Notes under the pieces: model-generated | Databases searched by the model: none | What the model was told of the DNA's origin: nothing | Seen by the model: the letters and a program-made list of their open reading frames with translations, nothing else | DNA from: Phycisphaerae bacterium | Lineage (GTDB): Bacteria > Planctomycetota > Phycisphaerae > UBA1845 > PWPN01 | DNA: 6,234 nt | Reading direction: 5' to 3' | Assembly: GCA_003557125.1 (NCBI GenBank) | Contig: PWPN01000354.1 | Span: 1 to 6,234 of the forward strand | Translations under genes and position numbers: made by a program | Shown here: piece after piece, positions 1-6,093 of the stretch | Numbering within the stretch: the stretch's first letter is position 1 | Layout: the number at the start of each line of letters is the position of its first letter

Positions 1-2
1 AC

Positions 3-584
3 GCCTTGGGTCGCCGCATCGCCGCCTTTCTATCGGATATGACGTTGCTGTGGTTGCTCCCCCTGACCTTGTTGTCGGGAGGAGATTACATAGTGAAAGC
101 TCAGCTGGCATTGCTGACTTCGGTCAATCTGATGACACCATTCTGGATGAATGTTACGAGCTTTATGACATCGCTCGTTTTTATATGTCTCCTATCGCTC
201 AAGGACGGCTTCAGGGGTTTCTCTCCGGGCAAGTGGCTGATGGACCTTCGGGTACTCGATGAAACGACTCGGCAACCGGCGGGCTTTCTTGCATCGTTCA
301 AACGCAACATTCCTCTATTCATCCCGATTATCAACCTCATCGTGATGTTGAACTTTGTTGGCACTTTCGGTCGCGGTCGCCGCTTGGGTGACGGCTGGGC
401 CAGGACGATCGTCGTCTGGCGGGAGCACGAGAACAAACCGCCGTTCAACCCGGTCGGCTATGTCTGTTTCACATGCGGGTACGACCTTCGCGGCAACGTC
501 TCGGGCATCTGCCCGGAGTGCGGCACGCCGATCCCGCAAAAAAGGCGCACCGAGGCGGAGCCAGCACCTGTGCACTCAACATGA
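3..584 (+). CDS. RDD family membrane protein with C-terminal zinc ribbon (5' end missing)
   Basis: The reading frame is open to the left edge and the visible part starts inside the first conserved RDD segment (LGRRIAAFLSD), so the true start is probably outside the window; a TTG at position 6 is unlikely to be the start. Counting from that TTG as residue 1, the RDD core spans about residues 1-138. It has hydrophobic segments near 12-24, 50-66 and 102-120, and the motif SPGKWLMDLRVLDETT (73-88), which matches the family's GK-RLLGI-RVVD motif. A short linker leads to a zinc ribbon with C154-x2-C157 and C169-x2-C172 around GYDLRGN. RDD proteins are small integral membrane proteins of mostly unknown role, some linked to ion transport. 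The zinc ribbon of this form is what I expect of planctomycete proteins. The first 360 bases look less GC-rich than the rest of the window. Family call is firm; function is unknown. Confidence 0.82.
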   Translation, partial: ALGRRIAAFLSDMTLLWLLPLTLLSGGDYIVKAQLALLTSVNLMTPFWMNVTSFMTSLVFICLLSLKDGFRGFSPGKWLMDLRVLDETTRQPAGFLASFKRNIPLFIPIINLIVMLNFVGTFGRGRRLGDGWARTIVVWREHENKPPFNPVGYVCFTCGYDLRGNVSGICPECGTPIPQKRRTEAEPAPVHST

Positions 585-932
585 CAACCCAAGGCCTTGC
601 TCCGCTTCCTCACGGGCGCGGCTCGGTATGAGATGCCGCGTGCTTTCGAATACTGCCAGCCATGTTTGATCGCAAGGTTATCGGCTGCCGGTGCCGCATT
701 CACCTGTCTGTATGCACTGAAATCGCCCGAATACGTGGCTGACTGCTGTCTTGTTATGGGAACCTGTGCCATTCCATGAGGTTAAGTACCTCCGTTTTTC
801 CTCTACCGCGTGGATATTCTGCCGAATCCGCTCAATGAAATGGACGAATACGTGAGATGATGCGGCTTATGCTTCGCATTCGTCCGGCGTCCGAATGAAA
901 GCCCTCGGGGGGTCGTTAGTGGGAACTCGATC
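585..932. other. Gene-poor intergenic region upstream of the signalling operon
   Basis: I see no convincing gene in these 348 bases. A 60-codon frame (597-779, TTG start) has no ribosome binding site, no recognisable motif and a cysteine-rich composition unlike a known family. The region holds a weak terminator-like hairpin (778-799) and three copies of CGAATAC (647-653, 728-734, 845-851), two of them extended to CGAATACGTG. The promoter of the kinase operon should lie here, but I found no good -35/-10 pair. TATTCT at 815-820 could be a -10 box but lacks a matching -35. Confidence 0.6.
778..799 (+). terminator. Weak terminator-like hairpin
   Basis: GAGGT (778-782) and ACCTC (788-792) form a perfect 5-bp stem with a 5-base loop, followed after two bases by TTTTT (795-799). 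The stem is short for an intrinsic terminator, and it lies almost 200 bases after the RDD gene. It could end that transcript or attenuate read-through into the kinase operon, but chance is also possible. Confidence 0.25.
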
Positions 933-3227
933 ATGAGTGACTATGCGAACGGTGATGAACAGCTCGAGGCGGTCCTGAGCCTGCTTCAGAAAGGCCAAAC
1001 CAACGGCAAAGCGGATTCCTACATCGGGAAACGGCGATGGCGTCGCTACCGACTGAGCACCCCCCTGGAAGTCACCTTCGATCCGAACGTGTGCGGGGGT
1101 ACGTGGCGGGTCACTACGCACAACGTTTCCGGCGGCGGATTGGGTTTCTGGTCTGCCCATGCGTTTGCACGCGGGGAACGCATTTATATCCGCGAAGCAT
1201 CCGAGGACGGGTCGTCCGTCTGGCTGATCGGGCGGATCAGCTACAGCGTTCTCGGGCTGAACGGGTATCTGACGGGCGTAGCCTTCGAGTGCGTCACCGA
1301 GCCGGACTATTTCGGCTCGTCCTCGCCGGCTACTACGCAACGGACCCGAAAAGCGCGCTCCCCATGCCGGATCTGGAGCTTGCCGCTTTCCTTGCTGACG
1401 TATTCGGGGCTCATCTGCGCATCCGGTAGCCTCTTGACCATCGGAGCGGTCCTACTGCTGTCGATCTATGCGCCGCAACTGGTCGCAGGGCAACTCCTGT
1501 TCGTCCAGGTGGCGGCCGCCCTGGCGGTGGGGTTTGCCGTCGGCGTGCTGGGCATCTGGCCCGAAGCGCGTGCCATCCAGGCGATCCGCAAGGCCATCGA
1601 CGGGCTCAGCGCGGGCACGCCCTGCGCGACACCGCTTCCTTCCGCTGCTACCATTGATGTCGCCAAGATCCGACGGTCGCTGCTGGATCTGGGAATGCGC
1701 TGGGCCGAGTACGTCGAGGCGGAGCGTTTGCAGCGCGAGAAGCTCGAAGAAATCAACGAGATTAAAACGAACGTCCTGTCCGTCGTTTCGCATGATCTGC
1801 GCACACCCTTGACATCCATCCAGCTGTACAGCGAAATGCTGGCCGAGGACATCGAGAACCTCTCGCCCGACCAGCAGCGCGCCTTCTTGAGCACGATCTC
1901 GGAGGAATGCCTGCGGCTGACGCGGCTGGTGAACGATCTCATCGAGGTGCAGCGTTCCGACTCGCAACACATCGAGTGGGCCATGGAGCCGACCGACCTG
2001 GCGACGATCGTCCAGAGCGTCGCCAGGACGTTCGCGCCGATCGCTTCCCAGCAGGTCGTCAAGCTCATCGTCGAATGCCCGGACAGCCTCCCGTGCGTCG
2101 CAGCCAACGTGGACAAGATGACCCAGGCGATCAGCAACCTGTTGTCCAACGCATTAAAGCATTCGCCACCGAATGGTACGGTCCGACTCACAGTCGAGGC
2201 TCTCTGCGACGAGGTAGAGATCCGCGTAGCCGACGAAGGACCCGGCATTCCCCGCGACAAGTGGGAGCTGATCTTCGATCGTTTTACGCAACTGTCCGCC
2301 GACAATCTCCACGGCACGCGCGGCGTCGGACTGGGTTTGTACATCGTGCGCCACATCGTCGAACGACACGGCGGATGCGTGTGGGTCGACAGCGTGCTGG
2401 GGATGGGCAGCGAGTTCACCATCGCATTGCCCGCAGGCGAAAGGATCCGGGCGGCGGCACTCTCGGCCGAATCCCAGCAATGCGCGGGCCGTATCCTCGT
2501 CTGCGATCCCGAACCTTCCACGGTCGCGCGCCTGAGCCAGGCATTGCGCGAGCAGAACTACGACGTTCGGCTCGCCCATTCCGGGAATCGGCTGTTCGAG
2601 CACCTGGAGGAAGACTCCCCCGACGTCGTCGTCACGGACATCACGCTGCCGGACGTGCCCACCGATGAACTGCTCCAGCGACTCTCGGAAAAAAGGCCCT
2701 GGCCCTACCGGCTCGTGCTCCACTCGATGACCCCCGCCGACGACGAGCTCCGCGCGTTCGGGTTCGACGTGTTTCTCGAACGCCCCGTATCGCGGGACGA
2801 GCTCATCCGCGGGGTCTGTGTAGCCATGCACAAACGCACGACGGGCGGACCCGTTCTGGCGATCGTCAACAGCCCCGCAATGGATACCGACCAGCTGAGC
2901 CGGAGCCTGGCCGCGGAGGGATGCCTGCCCCTGGTCGCGCAGAACCTGGCCGAAACCAAGGTTTATCTTCGTGCTTTCCCCCTGGACGGCGTCATGGCGC
3001 ACACGGGCCCGGAAGGCATCTATGCGAAGGTCATTTGGGAACTCCTCCAGGAAATCGGAACGGCGACGCGCCTCTATGCCCTGACCCATGCACTGAGCGA
3101 ATGGGAATGCCACAAGCACTCGAAAGACAATCTCTTGTACGTCCGATATGTCGACGGCCAGGAAGAGATGCTGGCTGACAGCCTTGTCACCATGTGCGGC
3201 CACGCACAGTTGGAGCCGACCGCATGA
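933..3227 (+). CDS. PilZ-domain hybrid sensor histidine kinase with two receiver-like domains
   Basis: A 764-residue membrane histidine kinase. Residues 33-125 form a PilZ domain, the c-di-GMP-binding fold: an arginine-rich RxxxR segment (R34-R38, in RRWRRYR) and N64-x-S66-x2-G69. A basic linker leads to two transmembrane helices (about 155-179 and 186-208) with almost no loop between them, then a HAMP-like linker and coiled segment (210-275). The HisKA H-box is VSHDLRTPLTSI with phosphoacceptor H287. The ATPase has the N-box (N402, N406), G1 (DEGPGIP, 434-440), F-box (IFDRF) and G2 (GVGLGL, 464-469). A first receiver (519-635) keeps D525 and phosphoacceptor D569 but has DPE for the usual DDE and R617 for the conserved Lys. 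A second receiver-like domain (639-756) lacks the Asp (H690 in its place). The ATG start at 933 has a weak ribosome site (gtggga); the frame has no other ATG, GTG or TTG back to a stop at 858. Stop overlaps the next start by ATGA. c-di-GMP as ligand is inferred. Confidence 0.93.
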   Translation: MSDYANGDEQLEAVLSLLQKGQTNGKADSYIGKRRWRRYRLSTPLEVTFDPNVCGGTWRVTTHNVSGGGLGFWSAHAFARGERIYIREASEDGSSVWLIGRISYSVLGLNGYLTGVAFECVTEPDYFGSSSPATTQRTRKARSPCRIWSLPLSLLTYSGLICASGSLLTIGAVLLLSIYAPQLVAGQLLFVQVAAALAVGFAVGVLGIWPEARAIQAIRKAIDGLSAGTPCATPLPSAATIDVAKIRRSLLDLGMRWAEYVEAERLQREKLEEINEIKTNVLSVVSHDLRTPLTSIQLYSEMLAEDIENLSPDQQRAFLSTISEECLRLTRLVNDLIEVQRSDSQHIEWAMEPTDLATIVQSVARTFAPIASQQVVKLIVECPDSLPCVAANVDKMTQAISNLLSNALKHSPPNGTVRLTVEALCDEVEIRVADEGPGIPRDKWELIFDRFTQLSADNLHGTRGVGLGLYIVRHIVERHGGCVWVDSVLGMGSEFTIALPAGERIRAAALSAESQQCAGRILVCDPEPSTVARLSQALREQNYDVRLAHSGNRLFEHLEEDSPDVVVTDITLPDVPTDELLQRLSEKRPWPYRLVLHSMTPADDELRAFGFDVFLERPVSRDELIRGVCVAMHKRTTGGPVLAIVNSPAMDTDQLSRSLAAEGCLPLVAQNLAETKVYLRAFPLDGVMAHTGPEGIYAKVIWELLQEIGTATRLYALTHALSEWECHKHSKDNLLYVRYVDGQEEMLADSLVTMCGHAQLEPTA
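3211..3215 (+). promoter_or_regulatory. Ribosome binding site for the stand-alone response regulator
   Basis: TGGAG lies 8 bases before the ATG at 3224, inside the end of the kinase gene. It decides the start of the response regulator: ATG 3224, where MKKILICDDE is the typical receiver N-terminus, and not an upstream in-frame start at 3194, which would add ten residues without family support. Confidence 0.6.
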
Positions 3228-3616
3228 AAAAAATCCTGATCTGCGATGACGAACCGCACATTGTCGAAGGCCTGCGCTATCTGCTCAAAGGGCCCGACCG
3301 TGCCATCACGATCGCTTCGAACGGAAAGGCGGCCCTGGACCTGGCCCTTAGCGATCCGCCGGACCTGCTCATCATCGACCTCATGATGCCGGTGATGGGC
3401 GGCCTGGAAACGATTGCGGTGCTTCGGGATGAAGACGCCTTCACGAAATTGCCCATCATCATTCTCACAGCCAAGGGATGCGAAGAGGACAACACAGCCG
3501 CCAAGCAACTCTGGGGCGCGATCGTCGTCGCCAAACCGTTCCGCCCCGCACCGCTTCGCGCCTTGGTCAACAACCTGCTGGAGGGAGTGCCATTACCAGC
3601 CAACAGCTCCATTTAG
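3224..3616 (+). CDS. Stand-alone CheY-like response regulator
   Basis: A 130-residue single-domain receiver with no output domain. All phosphorylation residues are present: acidic pair D8/D9 (CDDEP), phosphoacceptor D52 (LLIIDLMMP), switch residue T82 (ILTAK) and K104 (AKPF). Residues after about 120 (GVPLPANSSI) are a short tail. The start ATG overlaps the kinase stop as ATGA, so the two are probably translationally coupled. This protein is the likely phosphate acceptor of the kinase just upstream, either directly from H287 or by relay. With no DNA-binding domain it must act by protein contact, and the GAF-HD-GYP protein encoded directly downstream is the obvious candidate partner. In RpfG-type proteins receiver and HD-GYP are fused on one chain; here they are separate genes. 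Receiver assignment is sure; partners are inferred from gene order. Confidence 0.95.
   Translation: MKKILICDDEPHIVEGLRYLLKGPDRAITIASNGKAALDLALSDPPDLLIIDLMMPVMGGLETIAVLRDEDAFTKLPIIILTAKGCEEDNTAAKQLWGAIVVAKPFRPAPLRALVNNLLEGVPLPANSSI
3580..3587 (+). promoter_or_regulatory. Strong Shine-Dalgarno-like sequence at the end of the response regulator gene
   Basis: GGAGGGAG lies within the last codons of the response regulator. Seven bases separate its GGAGG from an in-frame ATT at 3592 of the downstream HD-GYP frame. It is the best Shine-Dalgarno match near that gene, but no ATG, GTG or TTG in the HD-GYP frame sits at the right distance. Either it serves a rare ATT start or it is just the coding sequence for Leu-Glu-Gly-Val. 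Confidence 0.4.
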
Positions 3617-3630
3617 CCGCGCCCCAACCC

Positions 3631-5019
3631 TTGGAGGACTGCCTCCAGGGCGGACCGCTGCATGAGGCCTTGCATTCCATGGCCCGACTGGCAGGCGCAC
3701 GACTCACCCTCCGCAGGGAAGCGCCCGAAGCGCCCGGCGAGCCACCGGACGACTGCGCGACGCTGCCCATCGAATGCAACGGCCAACAGCTCGGCTCACT
3801 GTTCTACCCGCCCTCAGGCCTGGTCAGCGAGGCCGAGGAGTGCCTTGGCGCGATGCGCGCGCTGCTGGAATACGCGGCCCATCGCGAATTGGCCGTGAGC
3901 GACTTTGCCGATCAGCTCCTCGTCAATTACGAGGAGCTCAACATGCTCTACAACCTTTTGCCTGCGATCGCCAGCAAGATCGACGAACGCGACATCGGCC
4001 AGATCCTCGTTCACGAGGCGGCCGTGATGCTTGACTGCTCCCGCGTCTCGCTGCTCGTACTCGACGAGGACAACGCACACCTGCGCGTCCTGGCTTCTGT
4101 AGGGCTCCCCAAGGAAGCACAGGCTGTGCGAATCCCAGTGCACGATTCCGTGGCGGGTCGCGTCCTGACCGAGGGCAAACCCTTCTCCATCGAGGATATC
4201 TGCCAGCGGCCCGACTTGGCCGAGCTGTCCGTCGGAACCTACGAGACGACCACGTTCGCCGTCATCCGCGTCCCGATGCGGGCGCGCGGCGAACCGATCG
4301 GCGTCCTGGCCGCGACCGAACGACAGGGCGGCGGCGAATTCACGGCCCGCGATTTCAAGCTGCTCGAAGGGCTCTCGTCGATGGGGGCCGCGTCGCTGAT
4401 GCATTGCCGGCTTCACACAACCACCCGACGGCAGATGATCGGCACGATCCGCGCGCTGGCGGCCGCCGTCGATGCGAAGGACCGGTACACGCACGACCAT
4501 TCGAGCCGCGTGTCGCGCCTCTGCCTGGCCATGGGCGGGATGATGGGTATCGATGACGCCGAAATGCTGCGCGAGATCGAGCTGGCCGGCCTTCTGCACG
4601 ACATCGGTAAAATCGGCGTCCCCGACACCATCCTGCTGAAGGCGGATCGTTTGACCAACGAAGAGTACGAGGTCGTCAAGACGCACGCCCGCATCGGTGC
4701 GAGCATCGCCAGCCAGGTGAAAGGCCTCCAACGCGTGACCGAGGCCATCCTCCACCACCACGAGCGCTGGGACGGCCGAGGATACCCGCAAGGCCTGGCC
4801 GGAAAAGACATCCCGCAGATGGCCCGGATGATCGCCGTGGCCGACACGTACGATTCGATCACATCCGACCGCGCCTACCGCAAGGGAACCGATAACGCGA
4901 CAGCCTTACAAGAAATCCACGCGCATGCAGGCTCACAGTTCGACCCCGAAGTCGTAGCCGCCCTCCAGGTAGCCTTCGACGACCCGGGCGTCGCCCTGCT
5001 CGATGCGCTCGAGCAATGA
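3631..5019 (+). CDS. GAF-HD-GYP protein, probable c-di-GMP phosphodiesterase
   Basis: Counting from TTG 3631 (462 residues): an N-terminal region of unknown fold with a helical stretch (about 66-115, ending in NYEELNMLYNLLPAI), a GAF domain (about 121-258), then HD-GYP (about 265-455). The HD-GYP motifs are intact: H290 in THDHSSRV, H323-D324 in LLHDIGKIGVPD, the HHHERWDGRGYPQGL block (375-389, with G384-Y385-P386) and D405 in VADTYDSITSDRAYRK. Such enzymes hydrolyse c-di-GMP to pGpG or GMP with a di- or tri-metal centre. GAF may sense a small ligand. It follows the response regulator in the same operon. The start is uncertain: ATT 3592 has a good ribosome site, TTG 3631 has none, ATG 3679 has a weak one (TGAGG). 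The codons between 3616 and 3679 mostly end in G or C, like coding sequence, so ATG 3679 is probably too late. Confidence 0.92.
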   Translation: MEDCLQGGPLHEALHSMARLAGARLTLRREAPEAPGEPPDDCATLPIECNGQQLGSLFYPPSGLVSEAEECLGAMRALLEYAAHRELAVSDFADQLLVNYEELNMLYNLLPAIASKIDERDIGQILVHEAAVMLDCSRVSLLVLDEDNAHLRVLASVGLPKEAQAVRIPVHDSVAGRVLTEGKPFSIEDICQRPDLAELSVGTYETTTFAVIRVPMRARGEPIGVLAATERQGGGEFTARDFKLLEGLSSMGAASLMHCRLHTTTRRQMIGTIRALAAAVDAKDRYTHDHSSRVSRLCLAMGGMMGIDDAEMLREIELAGLLHDIGKIGVPDTILLKADRLTNEEYEVVKTHARIGASIASQVKGLQRVTEAILHHHERWDGRGYPQGLAGKDIPQMARMIAVADTYDSITSDRAYRKGTDNATALQEIHAHAGSQFDPEVVAALQVAFDDPGVALLDALEQ

Positions 5020-5059
5020 GACACCTCTCCCCCGAAGGGTCGAAACGAAACCGACGGAT

Positions 5060-5088
5060 TTGACCCGTACGGGCCCCTCGGCTAAAAC
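5060..5088 (+). promoter_or_regulatory. Candidate sigma70-type promoter for the amidohydrolase gene
   Basis: TTGACC (5060-5065, five of six consensus bases) is followed after exactly 17 bases by TAAAAC (5083-5088, four of six, lacking the final T). It would start transcription near 5095 and leave an 80-base leader before the ATG at 5175. A perfect 10-bp palindrome, CCCGTACGGG (5064-5073), overlaps the end of the -35 box and the spacer and could be an operator. If real, the amidohydrolase gene is transcribed separately from the signalling operon. Confidence 0.4.
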
Positions 5089-5174
5089 TGTGTGCAACTC
5101 AGGGCGGCAGAAGGTGCGCGCCCGCCACGGGGGCAGAACCGGACAAAGTACTCCTTGCGCGCGGATCAGGCATC

Positions 5175-6086
5175 ATGATCGTCGATTGCCACACGCACAT
5201 CTGGAGCTCTGAAGAGCAGCTGGGACGGGCGGTCGGGCAGACCGTCCCGGCCGGCCAGGCGGGACGGGGCATGCCGCGCTGCCCCCGCGCCGATACCGAA
5301 GCCCATCTGCTGGCCACGCAGGCCGCCAACCGCGTCTTCGTGCTCGCCCTGAAAAGCCATTACCTGGATGCGGAAGTCTCCAACGACGAGGTGGCCGCCT
5401 ACGTTCGAAGCCATCCCACGCGGCTCATCGGATTCGCGGCCGTCGACCCGTCGCGCCCCAAGGAGGCCATCGACGATCTGCGACGCGCCCACGAGGAGAT
5501 GGGCCTCCGCGGCGTAACGATCTGGCCGGCCGCGCAGGATTTCCACCCGGCCCACTCCGCCGCGATGCGCGTTTACACGGAAGTGTGCCGGCGGGAGATG
5601 CCGCTCCTCTTCCATCAGGACATCGGGTCCTGTCAGAGCGCGATCATGGAATTCGCACGGCCCTACCTCGTCGACGAAGTCGCCCGCGAGTTCCCCACCC
5701 TGAAGATCGTCGTCTCGCAGCTCGGCTATCCCTGGACCGAAGAGGCGGTCGCACTGCTGGCCAAGCACCGCAACGTCTTTGCCGATATCAGCGGACTGCT
5801 CGATTATCCGTGGAAAGCCTACAACGCGCTACTGGCCGCCTTTCAGGCCGGCGTCATGGACCGCCTGCTGTTCGGGAGCAATTTCCCCTACGGCACTACC
5901 GCGACCTGCATCGAATCGCTCTACAGCATCAACCAGTTTTCGCACGGCACCGCTTTGCCGGCCATTCCGCGCGAACAACTGCGACAGATCGTCGAGCGGG
6001 ACACGCTCAACCTGCTGGGGATCCAGGACACCGCACCACAGCCCCGCCCGCAACCGGACACGACCGTCATCCGCATCGAGGACTGA
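5175..6086 (+). CDS. Amidohydrolase_2-type TIM-barrel metal-dependent hydrolase
   Basis: A 303-residue soluble protein without a signal peptide. The N-terminal MIVDCHTHIW has the HxH metal motif (H6, H8) of the amidohydrolase superfamily. Later landmarks follow the Amidohydrolase_2 plan: LIGFAAVDPSRP (84-95), the barrel-strand His H147 in LLFHQD, LKIVVSQLG (177-184), NVFADISG (200-207) and LLFGSNFP (231-238). Members hydrolyse or decarboxylate small carbonyl substrates. Two usual active-site residues differ: the His of the typical HLG motif is Q182, and the Asp of GSDxP is N236. Asn at the latter site occurs, to my knowledge, in some subfamilies, so activity is not excluded. Substrate is unknown. 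The ATG at 5175 gives the expected N-terminus; only a weak ribosome site (cagg) precedes it. A proline-rich tail (about 287-295) precedes the C-terminus. It lies 155 bases after the HD-GYP gene behind its own candidate promoter, so a role in the signalling module is not indicated. Confidence 0.88.
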   Translation: MIVDCHTHIWSSEEQLGRAVGQTVPAGQAGRGMPRCPRADTEAHLLATQAANRVFVLALKSHYLDAEVSNDEVAAYVRSHPTRLIGFAAVDPSRPKEAIDDLRRAHEEMGLRGVTIWPAAQDFHPAHSAAMRVYTEVCRREMPLLFHQDIGSCQSAIMEFARPYLVDEVAREFPTLKIVVSQLGYPWTEEAVALLAKHRNVFADISGLLDYPWKAYNALLAAFQAGVMDRLLFGSNFPYGTTATCIESLYSINQFSHGTALPAIPREQLRQIVERDTLNLLGIQDTAPQPRPQPDTTVIRIED

Positions 6087-6093
6087 CCCCGCT

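Noticed and set aside
597..779. 60-codon + strand frame in the gap before the kinase
   Set aside because: TTG start, no ribosome site, no known motif; its stop touching the hairpin at 778 is suggestive but not enough to call a gene.
1466..2521. Long minus-strand open frame (351 codons) opposite the kinase
   Set aside because: It lies fully opposite the conserved kinase core and its serine/arginine-rich product has no motif; it is a by-product of GC-rich codon bias.
2154..3203. Long minus-strand open frame (349 codons) opposite the kinase receivers
   Set aside because: No recognisable domain, and the + strand there encodes clear ATPase and receiver motifs.
3589..3616. Programmed -1 frameshift joining the receiver to HD-GYP
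   Set aside because: The frame offset fits, but there is no X XXY YYZ slippery heptamer in the overlap and I saw no obvious stimulatory structure.
3478..3630. Upstream extension of the HD-GYP gene to an ATG at 3478
   Set aside because: It would overlap the response regulator by 139 bases and add an arginine-rich peptide that is the out-of-frame shadow of the receiver.
3814..4791. Long minus-strand open frame (325 codons) opposite the HD-GYP gene
   Set aside because: The + strand codes for intact GAF and HD-GYP motifs; the antisense peptide is a compositional shadow.
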